Counted from the stretch's first letter, positions 1-12,281 are shown. The stretch: 64,000 nt of DNA from Siphonodentalium dalli (GCA_032622095.1 CP136061.1:6210734-6274733), one strand, 5' to 3'. The notes: generated from the sequence alone by a model not told the origin. Numbers and translations: made by a program.

Positions 1-365
1 TTATACAATGTATAACCATTTGAAATATTTGTTCCACCAGTTTGTTGATCATTTATAAATCAAATCAATCGACAAAACGCTTTGGGTTACAGACATTAGA
101 TTGGACACTGAAATTCGAATAAGGAACAGGGAATAAAATTCACATTGCTCATGTACACTATATGGTCATGGCTGCCATGTTGGATAATCTGAGTTGTTGA
201 ACGAGTTCAATGGTCATGCTGATGATTACTACAGCTGCACAATGAGATGTAACGTGTTGCACAAAAAGTGACATGTTGTTTTTGTAGATTTCTTTAGTTT
301 GTTTGAATAAATGATTGAACTTAATACATTTATTTTTTAGTTCCTATATAAGCATTTTATTCTAG
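1..365. other. AT-rich intergenic DNA, nothing recognised
   Basis: No coding frame, RNA gene or clear repeat is visible. Short open frames here lack codon bias or recognisable motifs. Confidence 0.5.
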
Positions 366-550
366 TATAATAAATAGACAGAACACAACGCGCATCTTAA
401 TCAAGAATATTTTATCGAATGAGTTGCGGATGGCGCAAGGATATATTTCGCGATAGCGTAGCTCGAGACAAATGTTACTGTGCGCCGTCCGCAATGAGTT
501 CGATAAAATATTCGAGATTATGATACATGTTGTGTTCTGTATTTATTCTA
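366..550. mobile_element. Foldback MITE (about 185 bp)
   Basis: The left end (AATAAATAGACAGAACACAAC) reappears as a reverse complement at the right end, and the arms continue inward through a shared TATTTTATCGAA-type stretch to the GCGGATGGCGCA/TGCGCCGTCCGC pair. The loop is about 50 bp. It is noncoding. Superfamily is unknown because no target duplication is obvious. Confidence 0.7.
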
Positions 551-904
551 CATGGTTGTTTCAGATATATTAAATCCATTATTGTCACCTTCATTGAAAC
601 TATGACCACCTGTATTGTGAGTTAACTCTTGATGAATAACCAGTAATTGTCGGGGCATTATCCAAATCGGATCGTTGACGCAATGTACGTCATCTATTTT
701 GGCGACAAAGTCAACAAGAATAGTTCCGGCTTGTATTCTACTATAGAGGTATACACTAATACACATGTATATATTCAATTGCTCGTATTCCGTTGTATAC
801 ATGTTCCTCGCGTAGATTGGTGTGGAATAATATAAGAGAATTACAAGTAGCTTTCCTCAGCCTGGATTGGGGCAGCAATGTTCGACCGAAGCGCCGAGTG
901 TCAT
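551..904. other. Intergenic DNA, nothing recognised
   Basis: Contains short open frames on both strands without recognisable protein features. I see no repeat structure. Confidence 0.45.
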
Positions 905-1316
905 GGTATTAAATGTACTCAATCCGATCAGATGGTCCTATATTACTATTTCTTCGGCTTTGGGAGTAAAAAATATTTGATTCGAGTCGAGGAACTCACC
1001 CATCAAAGCTCAGAGTGAATAGACATCGATTTTTTAAATCTATTAATTTTCGGATATGTAGCCCACAAGTTGGCAGAACATGGGATCAAAACAGACAAAT
1101 TACGGGTGGATAACTCTAAAATGAAGTGGTTATTATTGTTAATAGTAAGCATTTGATTTTAGAGTTATCCATCTTACACCATGCAGCAATTTGTCCGTTT
1201 TGATCACGTGTTATGCCAACTTGTGGGCTATGATTTAAAAAAATTCTATTCACTCTGAGCTTTGATGGGTGGGTTCCTCGATTTGAATCAAACATTTTTT
1301 ACTCCCAAAGAAATAG
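905..1316. repeat. Palindromic host element, interrupted by the giant insertion
   Basis: Positions 905-1130 and 1141-1316 are imperfect reverse complements around a loop of about 10 bp (shared blocks include ACTCCCAAAG, CATCAAAGCTCAGAGTGAAT, GCCCACAAGTTGGCA and GATAACTCTAAAAT). The last piece of the right arm is displaced to 24257-24295, beyond the giant element. Positions 907-948 therefore preserve an uninterrupted version of the insertion site. Confidence 0.8.
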
Positions 1317-1325
1317 TAATATCGG
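1317..1325. repeat. Left target-site duplication, TAATATCGG
   Basis: This 9-mer directly precedes the element end AGCAGCG. It is repeated exactly at 24257-24265, directly after the inverted copy of that end. A 9-bp duplication is typical of Mutator/MULE-type transposition, including Foldback elements. Confidence 0.85.
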
Positions 1326-1372
1326 AGCAGCGTGAATTTAGTTACTTATTCCTTATTCCTTATTCAAAAAAT
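1326..1372. repeat. Left terminal inverted repeat (unique outer part)
   Basis: It begins AGCAGCGTGAATTTAG, continues into a TTACTTATTCC motif, and then enters the 390-bp array. It matches the reverse complement of 24216-24256 except that the left end has one extra CTTATTC unit. Confidence 0.85.
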
Positions 1373-4300
1373 TTGGGGAAATGTGGCAAATGACCATGGC
1401 AACGTCTTAAGTAGGGCGAGACAAAACTTCCTGTGAAATTTTTTTTCGAAAAAAAGTTCCAAAATGCACGAAATTAGGCAAAGTCCGAAAATGAACGGAA
1501 ATTGGCCGAAACAAGTGCGGTGCCATAAATGGCCACCTCGGCCAAATATTTTGAGCCGAACAAAATTTGGGTCGAGTCCGAAAAAGTGGGTCGAATCCCA
1601 GTTTTCGCTCTGCTCGGTCGGGAAAATTTCGGAAAATGTGGCAAACTGTCACATATTAAAAAATGGCCACCTGGGCCGAACTTTTTGGGCTGAAAAGTTT
1701 TTGGGTCGAGTCCCAAAAAGTGGGTCAAATAGAAATTCCCGCTCTGCTCGGTCAGAAAAATTTGGGGAAATGTGGCAAATGACCATGGCAACGTCTTAAG
1801 TAGGGCGAGACAAAACTTCCTGTGAAATTTATTTTTCGAAAAAAAGTTCCAAAATGCACGAAATTAGGCAAAGTCCGAAAATGAACGGAAATTGGCCGAA
1901 ACAAGTGCGGTGCCATAAATGGCCACCTCGGCCAAATATTTTGAGCCGAACAAAATTTGGGTCGAGTCCGAAAAAGTGGGTCGAATCCCAGTTTTCGCTC
2001 TGCTCGGTCGGGAAAATTTCGGAAAATGTGGCAAACTGTCACATATTAAAAAATGGCCACCTGGGCCGAACTTTTTGGGCTGAAAAGTTTTTGGGTCGAG
2101 TCCCAAAAAGTGGGTCAAATAGAAATTCCCGCTCTGCTCGGTCAGAAAAATTTGGGGAAATGTGGCAAATGACCATGGCAACGTCTTAAGTAGGGCGAGA
2201 CAAAACTTCCTGTGAAATTTATTTTTCGAAAAAAAGTTCCAAAATGCACGAAATTAGGCAAAGTCCGAAAATGAACGGAAATTGGCCGAAACAAGTGCGG
2301 TGCCATAAATGGGCACCTCGGCCAAATATTTTGAGCCGAACAAAATTTGGGTCGAGTCCGAAAAAGTGGGTCGAATCCCAGTTTTCGCTCTGCTCGGTCG
2401 GGAAAATTTCGGAAAATGTGGCAAACTGTCACATATTAAAAAATGGCCACCTGGGCCGAACTTTTTGGGCTGAAAAGTTTTTGGGTCGAGTCCCAAAAAG
2501 TGGGTCAAATAGAAATTCCCGCTCTGCTCGGTCAGGAAAATTTGGGGAAATGTGGCAAATGACCATGGCAACGTCTTAAGTAGGGCGAGACAAAACTTCC
2601 TGTGAAATTTATTTTTCGAAAAAAAGTTCCAAAATGCACGAAATTAGGCAAAGTCCGAAAATGAACGGAAATTGGCCGAAACAAGTGCGGTGCCATAAAT
2701 GGCCACCTCGGCCAAATATTTTGAGCCGAACAAAATTTGGGTCGAGTCCGAAAAAGTGGGTCTAATCCCAGTTTTCGCTCTGCTCGGTCGGGAAAATTTC
2801 GGAAAATGTGGCAAACTGTCACATATTAAAAAATGGCCACCTGGGCCGAACTTTTTGGGCTGAAAAGTTTTTGGGTCGAGTCCCAAAAAGTGGGTCAAAT
2901 AGAAATTCCCGCTCTGCTCGGTCAGGAAAATTTGGGGAAATGTGGCAAATGACCATGGCAACGTCTTAAGTAGGGCGAGACAAAACTTCCTGTGAAATTT
3001 ATTTTTCGAAAAAAAGTTCCAAAATGCACGAAATTAGGCAAAGTCCGAAAATGAACGGAAATTGGCCGAAACAAGTGCGGTGCCATAAATGGCCACCTCG
3101 GCCAAATATTTTGGGCCGAAAAAAAATTGGGTCGAGTCCGAAAAAGTGGGTCGAATCCCAGTTTTCGCTCTGCTCGGTCGGGAAAATTTCGGAAAATGTG
3201 GCAAACTGTCACATATTAAAAAATGGCCACCTGGGCCGAACTTTTTGGGCTGAAAAGTTTTTGGGTCGAGTCCCAAAAAGTGGGTCAAATAGAAATTCCC
3301 GCTCTGCTCGGTCAGAAAAATTTGGGGAAATGTGGCAAATGACCATGGCAACGTCTTAAGTAGGGCGAGACAAAACTTCCTGTGAAATTTATTTTTCGAA
3401 AAAAAGTTCCAAAATGCACGAAATTAGGCAAAGTCCGAAAATGAACGGAAATTGGCCGAAACAAGTGCGGTGCCATAAATGGCCACCTCGGCCAAATATT
3501 TTGAGCCGAACAAAATTTGGGTCGAGTCCGAAAAAGTGGGTCGAATCCCAGTTTTCGCTCTGCTCGGTCGGGAAAATTTCGGAAAATGTGGCAAACTGTC
3601 ACATATTAAAAAATGGCCACCTGGGCCGAACTTTTTGGGCTGAAAAGTTTTTGGGTCGAGTCCCAAAAAGTGGGTCAAATAGAAATTCCCGCTCTGCTCG
3701 GTCAGGAAAATTTGGGGAAATGTGGCAAATGACCATGGCAACGTCTTAAGTAGGGCGAGACAAAACTTCCTGTGAAATTTATTTTTCGAAAAAAAGTTCC
3801 AAAATGCACGAAATTAGGCAAAGTTCGAAAATGAACGGAAATTGGCCGAAACAAGTGCGGTGCCATAAATGGCCACCTCGGCCAAATATTTTGAGCCGAA
3901 CAAAATTTGGGTCGAGTCCGAAAAAGTGGGTCTAATCCCAGTTTTCGCTCTGCTCGGTCGGGAAAATTTCGGAAAATGTGGCAAACTGTCACATATTAAA
4001 AAATGGCCACCTGGGCCGAACTTTTTGGGCTGAAAAGTTTTTGGGTCGAGTCCCAAAAAGTGGGTCAAATAGAAATTCCCGCTCTGCTCGGTCAGGAAAA
4101 TTTGGGGAAATGTGGCAAATGACCATGGCAACGTCTTAAGTAGGGCGAGACAAAACTTCCTGTGAAATTTATTTTTCGAAAAAAAGTTCCAAAATGCACG
4201 AAATTAGGCAAAGTCCGAAAATGAACGGAAATTGGCCGAAACAAGTGCGGTGCCATAAATGGCCACCTCGGCCAAATATTTTGGGCCGAAAAAAAATTGG

Positions 4301-5334
4301 GTCGAGTCCGAAAAAGTGGGTCGAATCCCAGTTTTCGCTCTGCTCGGTCGGGAAAATTTCGGAAAATGTGGCAAACTGTCACATATTAAAAAATGGCCAC
4401 CTGGGCCGAACTTTTTGGGCTGAAAAGTTTTTGGGTCGAGTCCCAAAAAGTGGGTCAAATAGAAATTCCCGCTCTGCTCGGTCAGAAAAATTTGGGGAAA
4501 TGTGGCAAATGACCATGGCAACGTCTTAAGTAGGGCGAGACAAAACTTCCTGTGAAATTTATTTTTCGAAAAAAAGTTCCAAAATGCACGAAATTAGGCA
4601 AAGTCCGAAAATGAACGGAAATTGGCCGAAACAAGTGCGGAGCCATAAATGGCCACCTCGGCCAAAATATTTGGGCCGAACAAAATTTGGGTCGAGTCCG
4701 AAAAAGTGGGTCGAATACCAGTTTTCGCTCTGCTCGGTCGGGAAAATTTCGGAAAATGTGGCAAACTGTCACATATTAAAAAATGGCCACCTGGGCCGAA
4801 CTTTTTGGGCTGAAAAGTTTTTGGGTCGAGTCCCAAAAAGTGGGTCAAATAGAAATTCCCGCTCTGCTCGGTCAGAAAAATTTGGGGAAATGTGGCAAAT
4901 GACCATGGCAACGTCTTAAGTAGGGCGAGACAAAACTTCCTGTGAAATTTATTTTTCGAAAAAAAGTTCCAAAATGCACGAAATTAGGCAAAGTCCGAAA
5001 ATGAACGGAAATTGGCCGAAACAAGTGCGGAGCCATAAATGGCCACCTCGGCCAAAATATTTGGGCCGAACAAAATTTGGGTCGAGTCCGAAAAAGTGGG
5101 TCGAATCCCAGTTTTCGCTCTGCTCGGTCGGGAAAATTTCGGAAAATGTGGCAAACTGTCACATATTAAAAAATGGCCACCTGGGCCGAACTTTTTGGGC
5201 TGAAAAGTTTTTGGGTCGAGTCCCAAAAAGTGGGTCAAATAGAAATTCCCGCTCTGCTCGGTCAGGAAAATTTGGGGAAATGTGGCAAATGACCATGGCA
5301 ACGTCTTAAGTAGGGCGAGACAAAACTTCCTGTG
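1373..5334 (+). repeat. 390-bp satellite array, left arm (about 10.2 units)
   Basis: Units repeat at exactly 390-bp spacing and differ by a few substitutions. Each unit contains a duplicated segment of about 130 bp (one half reading GGGTCGAGTCCGAAAAAGTG, the other GGGTCGAGTCCCAAAAAGTG). Because 390 is a multiple of three, open frames of 96-111 codons recur on both strands with one stop per unit; they are by-products, not genes. Diagnostic variants recur every three units (see findings). Confidence 0.95.
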
Positions 5335-7143
5335 AAAAGAAAATTTCGAAAAAAAGTTCCAAAATGCACGAAATTAGGCAATAAAATTGGTGATAAAACT
5401 GATATATGCAAACAAGCCATAATTATATATTTACGAAATAAGTTTAATTATTCACCAAACAGTAAATATATTGTAGATATAAAATATCTAGTTCAGAGAT
5501 TAGTATTAAAAAAATATCTCCCCGATAAGAAATTCTCATATCAGAGTCGGGGTACAATGTTTACTTTAGTGATAGTAGTCATTCATTTCCCTGGCCGCTG
5601 TCGCTTCCTACTGCGCATGTCTTATAATTCAAAGACGGCTACTTCTTTTTTGCTCAAATACACTCAACAATAGTCCATATCAATACGTGCATACGGTCAA
5701 CGAAGAGGAACGATAAGCTGTAATCTTCCGGTATTGCGTCCGGTCGTAATTTATCTGTCTGTTTTAAAGATGGATTGTCTCTTTATATAACAAATTTTAA
5801 ATAGTTGCGTGGGTATAAAATAACAGATATGAACCGAAGATCCCTGTCCGGAAAAGCTTCTATCAACTAATATTGATTTTATTTCGAATATTAAATCGGG
5901 ACCGTTCATGTTACTATTTTTAGAACAGACCATTCGGATGATACCATATATTGCGATTTAGAGCACTGGACTGTTCCTTTGGCTACGCACCGAAAGTCAA
6001 ATGTCCCAGATTGATTGTTTGTATTGTTTTGTTACACATATATAAGCGATAATTGACGTGTATTTGTGACAAAATTGTACAATAAAATTTATGGTCTTGG
6101 TTAACAATAACCACTATTGTTCGTTAGCTGAACAAACAGGCCTTTTTAGACCAGAAAATATTCGAAATAAAATTAATATTAATCGATAGAAGCATTTCCG
6201 GACAGGAGTCTTTGATTCAAATCTAATATTTTATACCCCGGTAACTATATAATACATGTTTACAAAGAGATAATCCACCTTTAAGAGTGACGTGGCTTTG
6301 CGAAAAATTTATAAATATATCAAAGATATCTCTCGCGAGGTGAATCAGATAAAATGGAACCACGCGTACGTATAGTTTGGTTATCAGTGCGGTCGGTCGG
6401 TTTAAATATTGATTTTTTAAAATATAAGATCAATAAAATGAACTTGGGTCGGGGGTTTTGAAGATGGTCGGTCGGGTTACGGGAAACACGCATTCATTTT
6501 GTTTTGGCCTTAAGCACAAATATTTGCGCTCAAGCCAACTTAAGCGCAAACCAATAATAAATGCGAAAAGGGCCTCCCATATAATTTTACTTATAGAGTT
6601 TACATTTATTTAAAAAATCTATATTGTGTTATGTTTTCATTTGTATCCGGTTGTCGTTGAATAGATGATTTAAAACTATTAAAACTGAGCCTTTCCTTGT
6701 CAATGTGAATTGATATATCTTTGATGAAAACACTTAGCAAACTGACCTTTTTTAAAACTATTAAAACTGAGCCTTTCCTTGTCAATGTGAATTGATATAT
6801 CTTTGATGAAAACAATTAGCAAACTGACCCATTTATTACCCATTGATGTCATCCCTCATTACTAACTGACAATGAACTCAACACCCCTACTAAGAGTTAC
6901 GTTCATACATAGTACATAATAGAAGCATTCTTAACACCTTTTGTCGCATTATTTTGAAGAAAAATGACAACAGGGAAAAAATATAACGAAGTCAGGAAAA
7001 ATTGTGTTAGCCGGGCTGTTAAACCCCCCCCCCCTAGTGTTCGGAAAAAAATGCAGACCCCCCCCCCCCTGGTTTTATTTGTTTGTTTTTTATGCATAGA
7101 TTATCAAACACGCGATCATATCTTCTACGAGAAAGCACTGCGA
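5335..7143. other. Left-only spacer of the giant element
   Basis: This stretch has no counterpart on the right side. It is AT-rich, with poly-C runs near 7025 and 7060 and a tandem duplication at 6668-6830. No coding sequence is supported. The open frame starting at 5332 begins inside the satellite and is chimeric. Confidence 0.6.
6668..6830. repeat. Tandem duplication of about 82 bp
   Basis: Two adjacent copies share TTTAAAACTATTAAAACTGA and TTGATATATCTTTGATGAAAA blocks and are nearly identical. Noncoding. Confidence 0.85.
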
Positions 7144-7346
7144 TTCTATGGAGCCCCGCAGGTGACAATGCGGAGAAACAAAATATTACAATTCGTGCGC
7201 ACGAATTGCAATTCATGGGAACGGTGCTGCATACAGGCCTCTTGTAGGGGTAAAGGTACATTATAGAAGTACATTGGAAGTATGGGTACATATTCTACTG
7301 CCCTATTGTCTTCCGACATCAAAGGATATCAAAGGAAAGTACCCCG

Positions 7347-7437
7347 CCCCCGCACAGTATGACGTAACGACGTTGTTTTAGTATGTAAACAAAGCAGATC
7401 AAGGTAACACCGCCCCCGCACCGTATGACGTAGCGAC
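7347..7437. promoter_or_regulatory. Duplicated GC-box/CRE-like module
   Basis: Two copies of a CCGCCCCCGCAC then GTATGACGTA motif, about 63 bp apart, combine an Sp1-type GC box with a CRE-like TGACGTA. The same pair lies inverted at 20477-20567 in the right arm. Function is inferred from motifs only; no adjacent reading frame was recognised. Confidence 0.35.
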
Positions 7438-7669
7438 GCGTGGGTGTTTGAGTATGCACGAGTGGGTGTGGGTATTTGTATACGTAACGGTTGTGGGGGG
7501 TCCTTCAGTATATGGATGTGTACTTCGTGGGTGTGGCTATTTGAGAATGGTTGTATACGCTTTCGGGCCCTTGAGAACTGTACAATGGGCAATCGTATAC
7601 TTCCGTCATCGAAGTACGTCGTGTATACTGTTCATCAGGTACGAAGTATATTTGAGAACGAAGGTGTAA

Positions 7670-7722
7670 TGAGTCATTACAATATAACGCAATCCCTTAC
7701 TTCCGGCGCAGCGCCTGAGTCA
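7670..7722. promoter_or_regulatory. Paired AP-1 sites (TGAGTCA)
   Basis: TGAGTCA occurs at 7670-7676 and 7716-7722; the second reads into CATTGG, an inverted CCAAT box. A diverged copy of the downstream module (7700-7950) lies at 9575-9850 and also keeps TGAGTCATTGG (9594-9600). All are mirrored in the right arm (20192-20244; 18322-18328). Regulatory role is inferred. Confidence 0.35.
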
Positions 7723-8477
7723 TTGGAATCTGATGCAATACTTCCGGATGAACCCTACCGGCTGACTCCACGATCATTGGCCCCGCAGTTCTGGAACCTT
7801 CTCCGATATATCCAATTTTCTGGACCCTATTAAAAATCCCTTCATAATTGCAAAGGCATAGTACATGATCCCTTTACGTTTCATACCTGTGTCGTATGTG
7901 TTTCCTTTAATTTGATACCTGTAATCGAATTCTCAGGAATAAATCAAAATGCACCGGGGGATAAAACACGTGTCAATATCCAATAAACTAAATCACAGCG
8001 ATATGTTTCCGTACACAACACAACAGGCAGACAGATTCTCGAAGCTTCGTAATTAAACACACGTTTAAGTCATTAACTGCCACGATACAGATCAACATGT
8101 CTGTTATTGAAAAATGCATGTGCCTAACGGCTTCTGTGCAAGGGGTTTGTGAATAGAGTGGTGGGGATGAGTGTATGAGACCATCACTTCATAGATTTTC
8201 CTAGCTATCCAACTTCAAGCATTTGTGAAGTATGTAGGGACACCGATCATTATACATTTTCACAAACAGAGACACACTAATCGGTCCAGACTGGTACACT
8301 ATTCTCTTGAATTCCACATCTGTTAATAATATTTATTAAAATCTATCTCTTCTGGTGCTCTATATGCTTTCTTTAATCGTTCTGCCTTACAAATCTTTAC
8401 ATATTACGTATCAACTCAACTCAATTATGGAATACTTCTCACAACTACCCCCCTCCCCCAGCGTCTCACCCCCTTTA

Positions 8478-8485
<8 letters not shown>

Positions 8486-8524
<39 letters not shown>

Positions 8525-8550
8525 CTCGTCCTCTCTATGTCTATCTCTCT
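8486..8550. repeat. (CT)n microsatellite, longer allele
   Basis: A CT run interrupted by CG and TC. The matching GA tract in the right arm (about 19370-19430) is shorter by about 9 bp, the main length difference between the arms. Confidence 0.9.
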
Positions 8551-9398
8551 CTCTGGTGTATATCCCTGTAAACAAATTCTCAGAATTCATTTAGCGCCTC
8601 GACCATATATATTTCAAAATATCTAATAATACATATGCAGATTACCTCTAGGAAACAAGAATTTTCTAGAATGTGAAAAAACAATAACAGAGGGTATCTC
8701 CTATAATATAATATTCTCAAAGTCGTCACGTGACCTGACAGTTGGGCAGTAAACTCATTAGAATCCACAACGCACTGTCTGTCTATCGAAAACACTTGTA
8801 TCACATGATCTGCCAATGCATTTGGAATGTTCGCAATGCCATCATAATATAAGCTTCAGTTTGAATCGCCCCAGTCCATGGTCCCATAACATGTTCTCAT
8901 TTGAAGACATTTGAAGAGCGTCTGGTTTAATTTCATGGTAAAGTATTGCACAATCATTCACAGAATAGATTAATGGAATCATTCTGCAATTTTCGAAGCT
9001 TAACATTCTCCAGCCATTAATTGCTCTGCTGTTTGAATCCACATTGTTAAAAAGATTAAAATCTCTCGCCTGATGCGCTATAACCTTCATCACAAACACA
9101 TGTCATTAAGTGTGCTGACAGAGGCAACAAAGCTAAGGTCTCGTCTTTCTCGCAATATATTAAACCCTCGAGTTATCTACCTTCTTGAATATTCCCTTTA
9201 GTAAAGTAAATGATCTGTATACAGGTAATATTACTTCCATGGTCGTATGTAACCAAACGAGGCCCGTCACATACTCTAGCAAACATAAAACACATGTGTT
9301 GAGAATATCAAAGAGTAGCGGAAGAAAGAGAGAGGGGGCAGAGAGAGAGCCAGATGTAGATGTGTGTTGTTTTATGTCTATATATTTCATACACATAC

Positions 9399-9520
9399 AG
9401 TAATGCCCTAATTAATCGACCCCATATCCACAACAGAATTATTGGTATTTTCATGATTTAGTCGGAAATATGGCTTGCTGCCATTACTCGGAAAGCTCTC
9501 ACTGGGTTATGTGTGTTTTA
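9399..9520. mobile_element. Partial TACAGTAATGCCC-family MITE, left arm
   Basis: It starts TACAGTAATGCCCTAATTAATCGACC and includes the ATTTAGTCGGAAATATGGCTTG segment seen in full copies at 57650-57952. The right half is missing. Mirrored at 18416-18523, so it predates the duplication of the arms. Confidence 0.7.
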
Positions 9521-9880
9521 TAACCTTGGAGCCGTTCGTACCGATGTTTGGTGCTTCTAGTATATAGCCAATACTTACTTCAGGTGCAACACCTGAGTCA
9601 TTGGAATTTCAATGCAATATCTGTGTGAACCCTATATAACGACTCACTCCCCGCTCATTGGACACATGTAATCTTCAACCACGCAATTTTTCTGGAACAT
9701 GCTACATGTGGAAACATTCTATTTGACTAGTATTGAAAATTCCTTCATAATGTCATAATGGCATCGTATATGGTCCGTTTAAAATACCTGTATGTGGGCT
9801 CCTTTAAGCTATGTATCCCGACTAATGATACACTGTTATTTAAATGGCAAATTGATTAAATCATCTCTAACATTCGTTAA

Positions 9881-10475
9881 AGGGATACTGTACCCAACAT
9901 GTTGTTGTTGGTTTCTATAGTCTCCGAGTCGGAGAATAAGGTAACAATTTTTCCATTATTTGAAAGTCTGTTGAGTACGAAGTAGTGTTACGGATGGCAA
10001 ATTTACCAGAATGCAAAAATACAAATTGTCGTTGTCGAGTAATTTTTGTACAGTTTTCAACCAAATGAATCAAATAAAAGTTATATTATATGCATACTAG
10101 TCACATATACTCATTTAAGTTTAGTTTATCAGCACTAGTCAGTGAGTGGCTTGAGTTTTCCCCCTCGTATCCTCATAATGATCAAACGATCGTGTGTGCG
10201 ATCGATTTACAAATCCAGTATCCCTCAATTACTTTATTTGATTACGTCAGGTACACGGGAATTCGTAATTTAATTGACGCCATTTTATGGCTCCAGTCAT
10301 AAATTCAATTTATATCAAATTATTAACTTTTAAATTATTAAATTTTAAGATAGCCTATTAACCTGAGCGTTTACAGAATACATCTTCGACTCAAATTATT
10401 TATGTTTCTATATATTATCGATATTAGGTCGTTGCTATCACCGGAAATTTAATGAAAATGGCGTACAGTACCCCT
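9881..10475. mobile_element. TTAA-flanked MITE (595 bp), left arm
   Basis: Ends AGGGATACTGTACCC and GTACAGTACCCCT form an inverted pair and are each flanked by TTAA (9877-9880, 10476-10479), as in piggyBac-type elements. No transposase. A co-linear copy lies at 17447-18041. Confidence 0.8.
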
Positions 10476-10837
10476 TTAAGCTTTTTTCTCTAACTAACAC
10501 TTTACAATATGGTGTATATAATCGAACTATCAGGAATCAATCAACGCCTTACACATAGATATTTGAACATACAACTGAACGCATTTTGGGTCACATACAT
10601 TAAATGTACACATCACTTATGCATTTAAATCTAATTCGGCGTATCCATCAATACAAACGCTCTTTATTTTTAAATTGTCTCAATACCCCCTCATTTTAAT
10701 ATAGATTTTAGCTATATGCTTTAATTCATATAAAATTGACGCAAATCTATGTTAAACGACAGCAGCATTATAACAGAGTGGTCACTTACCTTCAAGTAAA
10801 AAAAAGTACCATTGTGTTCTCATTTTCTATCTTATCA

Positions 10838-11195
10838 TAATGACATTTGTCACGTGCGTGCCAGACGTAACTTAGAGGTCAGCACCATATTTTGGTTCGA
10901 ATATTTTTCCATAACATGGCTGCCAGACTATTTCGAATTTTAGATATTTAAAATAAAATGTCAGGCTTAATTCACGCCGAACCACGGGTTCTCGGTTGGG
11001 TAACTTGGCCTCCAGTTGTCATCTTTTATTTAAGTCATAAATGCATTTCGAATTTTAAAGTGTCATAGTGGGCGCATGTTTCCACCAATCATTATGCAAT
11101 TTGGCGAGTACGTGTCCGACGTCACTCAGATGTTATCACGAGATTTTAGTTCGAATCATACGAAAAACATGGCCGCTATTTTGTTTTAAGTCATA
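10838..11195. repeat. Diverged direct repeat pair in the left arm
   Basis: 10838-10960 and 11085-11195 share an ordered set of blocks (ATCATWATG, CACGTGCGTGCCAGACGT versus TACGTGTCCGACGT, TTCGAAT, ACATGGC). Divergence is high. The pair is mirrored in the right arm. Confidence 0.5.
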
Positions 11196-11490
11196 CAACT
11201 ACAGAAGGAGGTGCAGAGTTTGGTCGTGGTATTTCTCAAGTCATTCTCATTCTGTAGTGTTATTACAAAATCACAAGATAATCGAAGGTCATGCCAGAGA
11301 ATAATTTCGACATGGTTTTCTACACGTGGGTCGGCTTTTCCATAGCAGTAAAACTGAACGCATCTTTTAAAAATTCACACATTTTATTATTTATGAAACA
11401 CAATCCATTTATTCCATTACATAATAATTACAGTTTAAAACGTATCAGGTGTATATATTTTGCATAATTCCGGTGAACAGAAACTACACA

Positions 11491-11955
11491 TTAAAAAGCC
11501 AAGCTGATTTTTTTATGATCCTCTTGCATGTAGCAGGGTACTAAAGTTTGTAGTTCCGGTACAGCCACAGTGACGTCATTAATGGTGGACATCAACTGTT
11601 CAAATTCTGAGTGGTTGAGAGTTACACCTGTCTTCGTAGGGCAAAGTCTCTCACTGTCTTTCGGGTAAAAGAATTTTCGGATATGTACAACACGGTGTTC
11701 ATGATCATAAGTCACGTGTTCATTATGTCCGATATGTATCCTTTCCAAAGAAGATCTGCTTTGTAAATGTTCATACACTTTCTGTGCGTTATCAGCTAAT
11801 TCCAGCCACTGTTGTAATCGCAGACAGGCGCCGAATTTAGTAGGGAACTTCCCATCGTTCCATATTCTGATGTCTATATTTTTGATCCTTTTATATTCAC
11901 CGACGGTAAGGTATCTATCCCGTCCTAAGTGTTTGGTGAAAATTTTAGAATTCAT
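11491..11955 (-). CDS. Tandem PC4-like ssDNA-binding protein, left copy
   Basis: 154 residues, identical to the right-arm copy except at the end. Here the A-run after codons for Asp-His is 7 bases rather than 8, so the frame ends after KKISLAF instead of reading about 20 further residues. Two PC4-type segments follow one another (about residues 8-60 and 75-135); each has the order basic strand, aromatic-rich strand (IDIRIW; VHIRKFFY), then a G-x-x-L-x-x-x-x-W/F-x-x-L helix. The upstream CCAAT, CRE and TATA motifs are preserved, so it may still be expressed. Confidence 0.65.
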   Translation of the reverse strand: MNSKIFTKHLGRDRYLTVGEYKRIKNIDIRIWNDGKFPTKFGACLRLQQWLELADNAQKVYEHLQSRSSLERIHIGHNEHVTYDHEHRVVHIRKFFYPKDSERLCPTKTGVTLNHSEFEQLMSTINDVTVAVPELQTLVPCYMQEDHKKISLAF

Positions 11956-12025
11956 GGTGTCGTTTCGATGAACGCTGAACTGAAAATGTCGGAGGCGCGT
12001 AGATGTATTACGTTTATACCCTATA

Positions 12026-12111
12026 TGACGTCATTGGGCGCTCCCATCACAACCGTTTCAAAGTATATAATCAATCAGATTGCCCCCCGGAATCGTATTA
12101 GCCAAATATGG
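12026..12111 (-). promoter_or_regulatory. Promoter of the left PC4-like gene
   Basis: Mirror of the right-arm promoter: TGACGTCA at 12026-12033, an inverted CCAAT just outside it, TATAAA on the minus strand near 12013-12018, and a CArG box CCAAATATGG near 12102-12111. Confidence 0.5.
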
Positions 12112-12281
12112 AAGGGCCAATCATGTTTCGATCAGAGGGAACTCTCAGACAGTGGCTCGGAAGTACATTAGCTAAATACAGAATAAAGGGGTTTCGTGGT
12201 AAACTGTCTCGGCCTATAGGAAAGGGCCGGAAATGACACGCAACCGTGATTCAGGGTATTCATAACGCAGGTATGAATCAT

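Noticed and set aside
1407-5309. Repeated 96-, 105- and 111-codon ORFs on both strands
   Set aside because: They follow the 390-bp satellite, whose length is a multiple of three; the same frames occur in every unit on both strands, and no start or domain evidence supports translation.
8355-8594. Leucine/serine-rich ORF
   Set aside because: Its body is the CT microsatellite.
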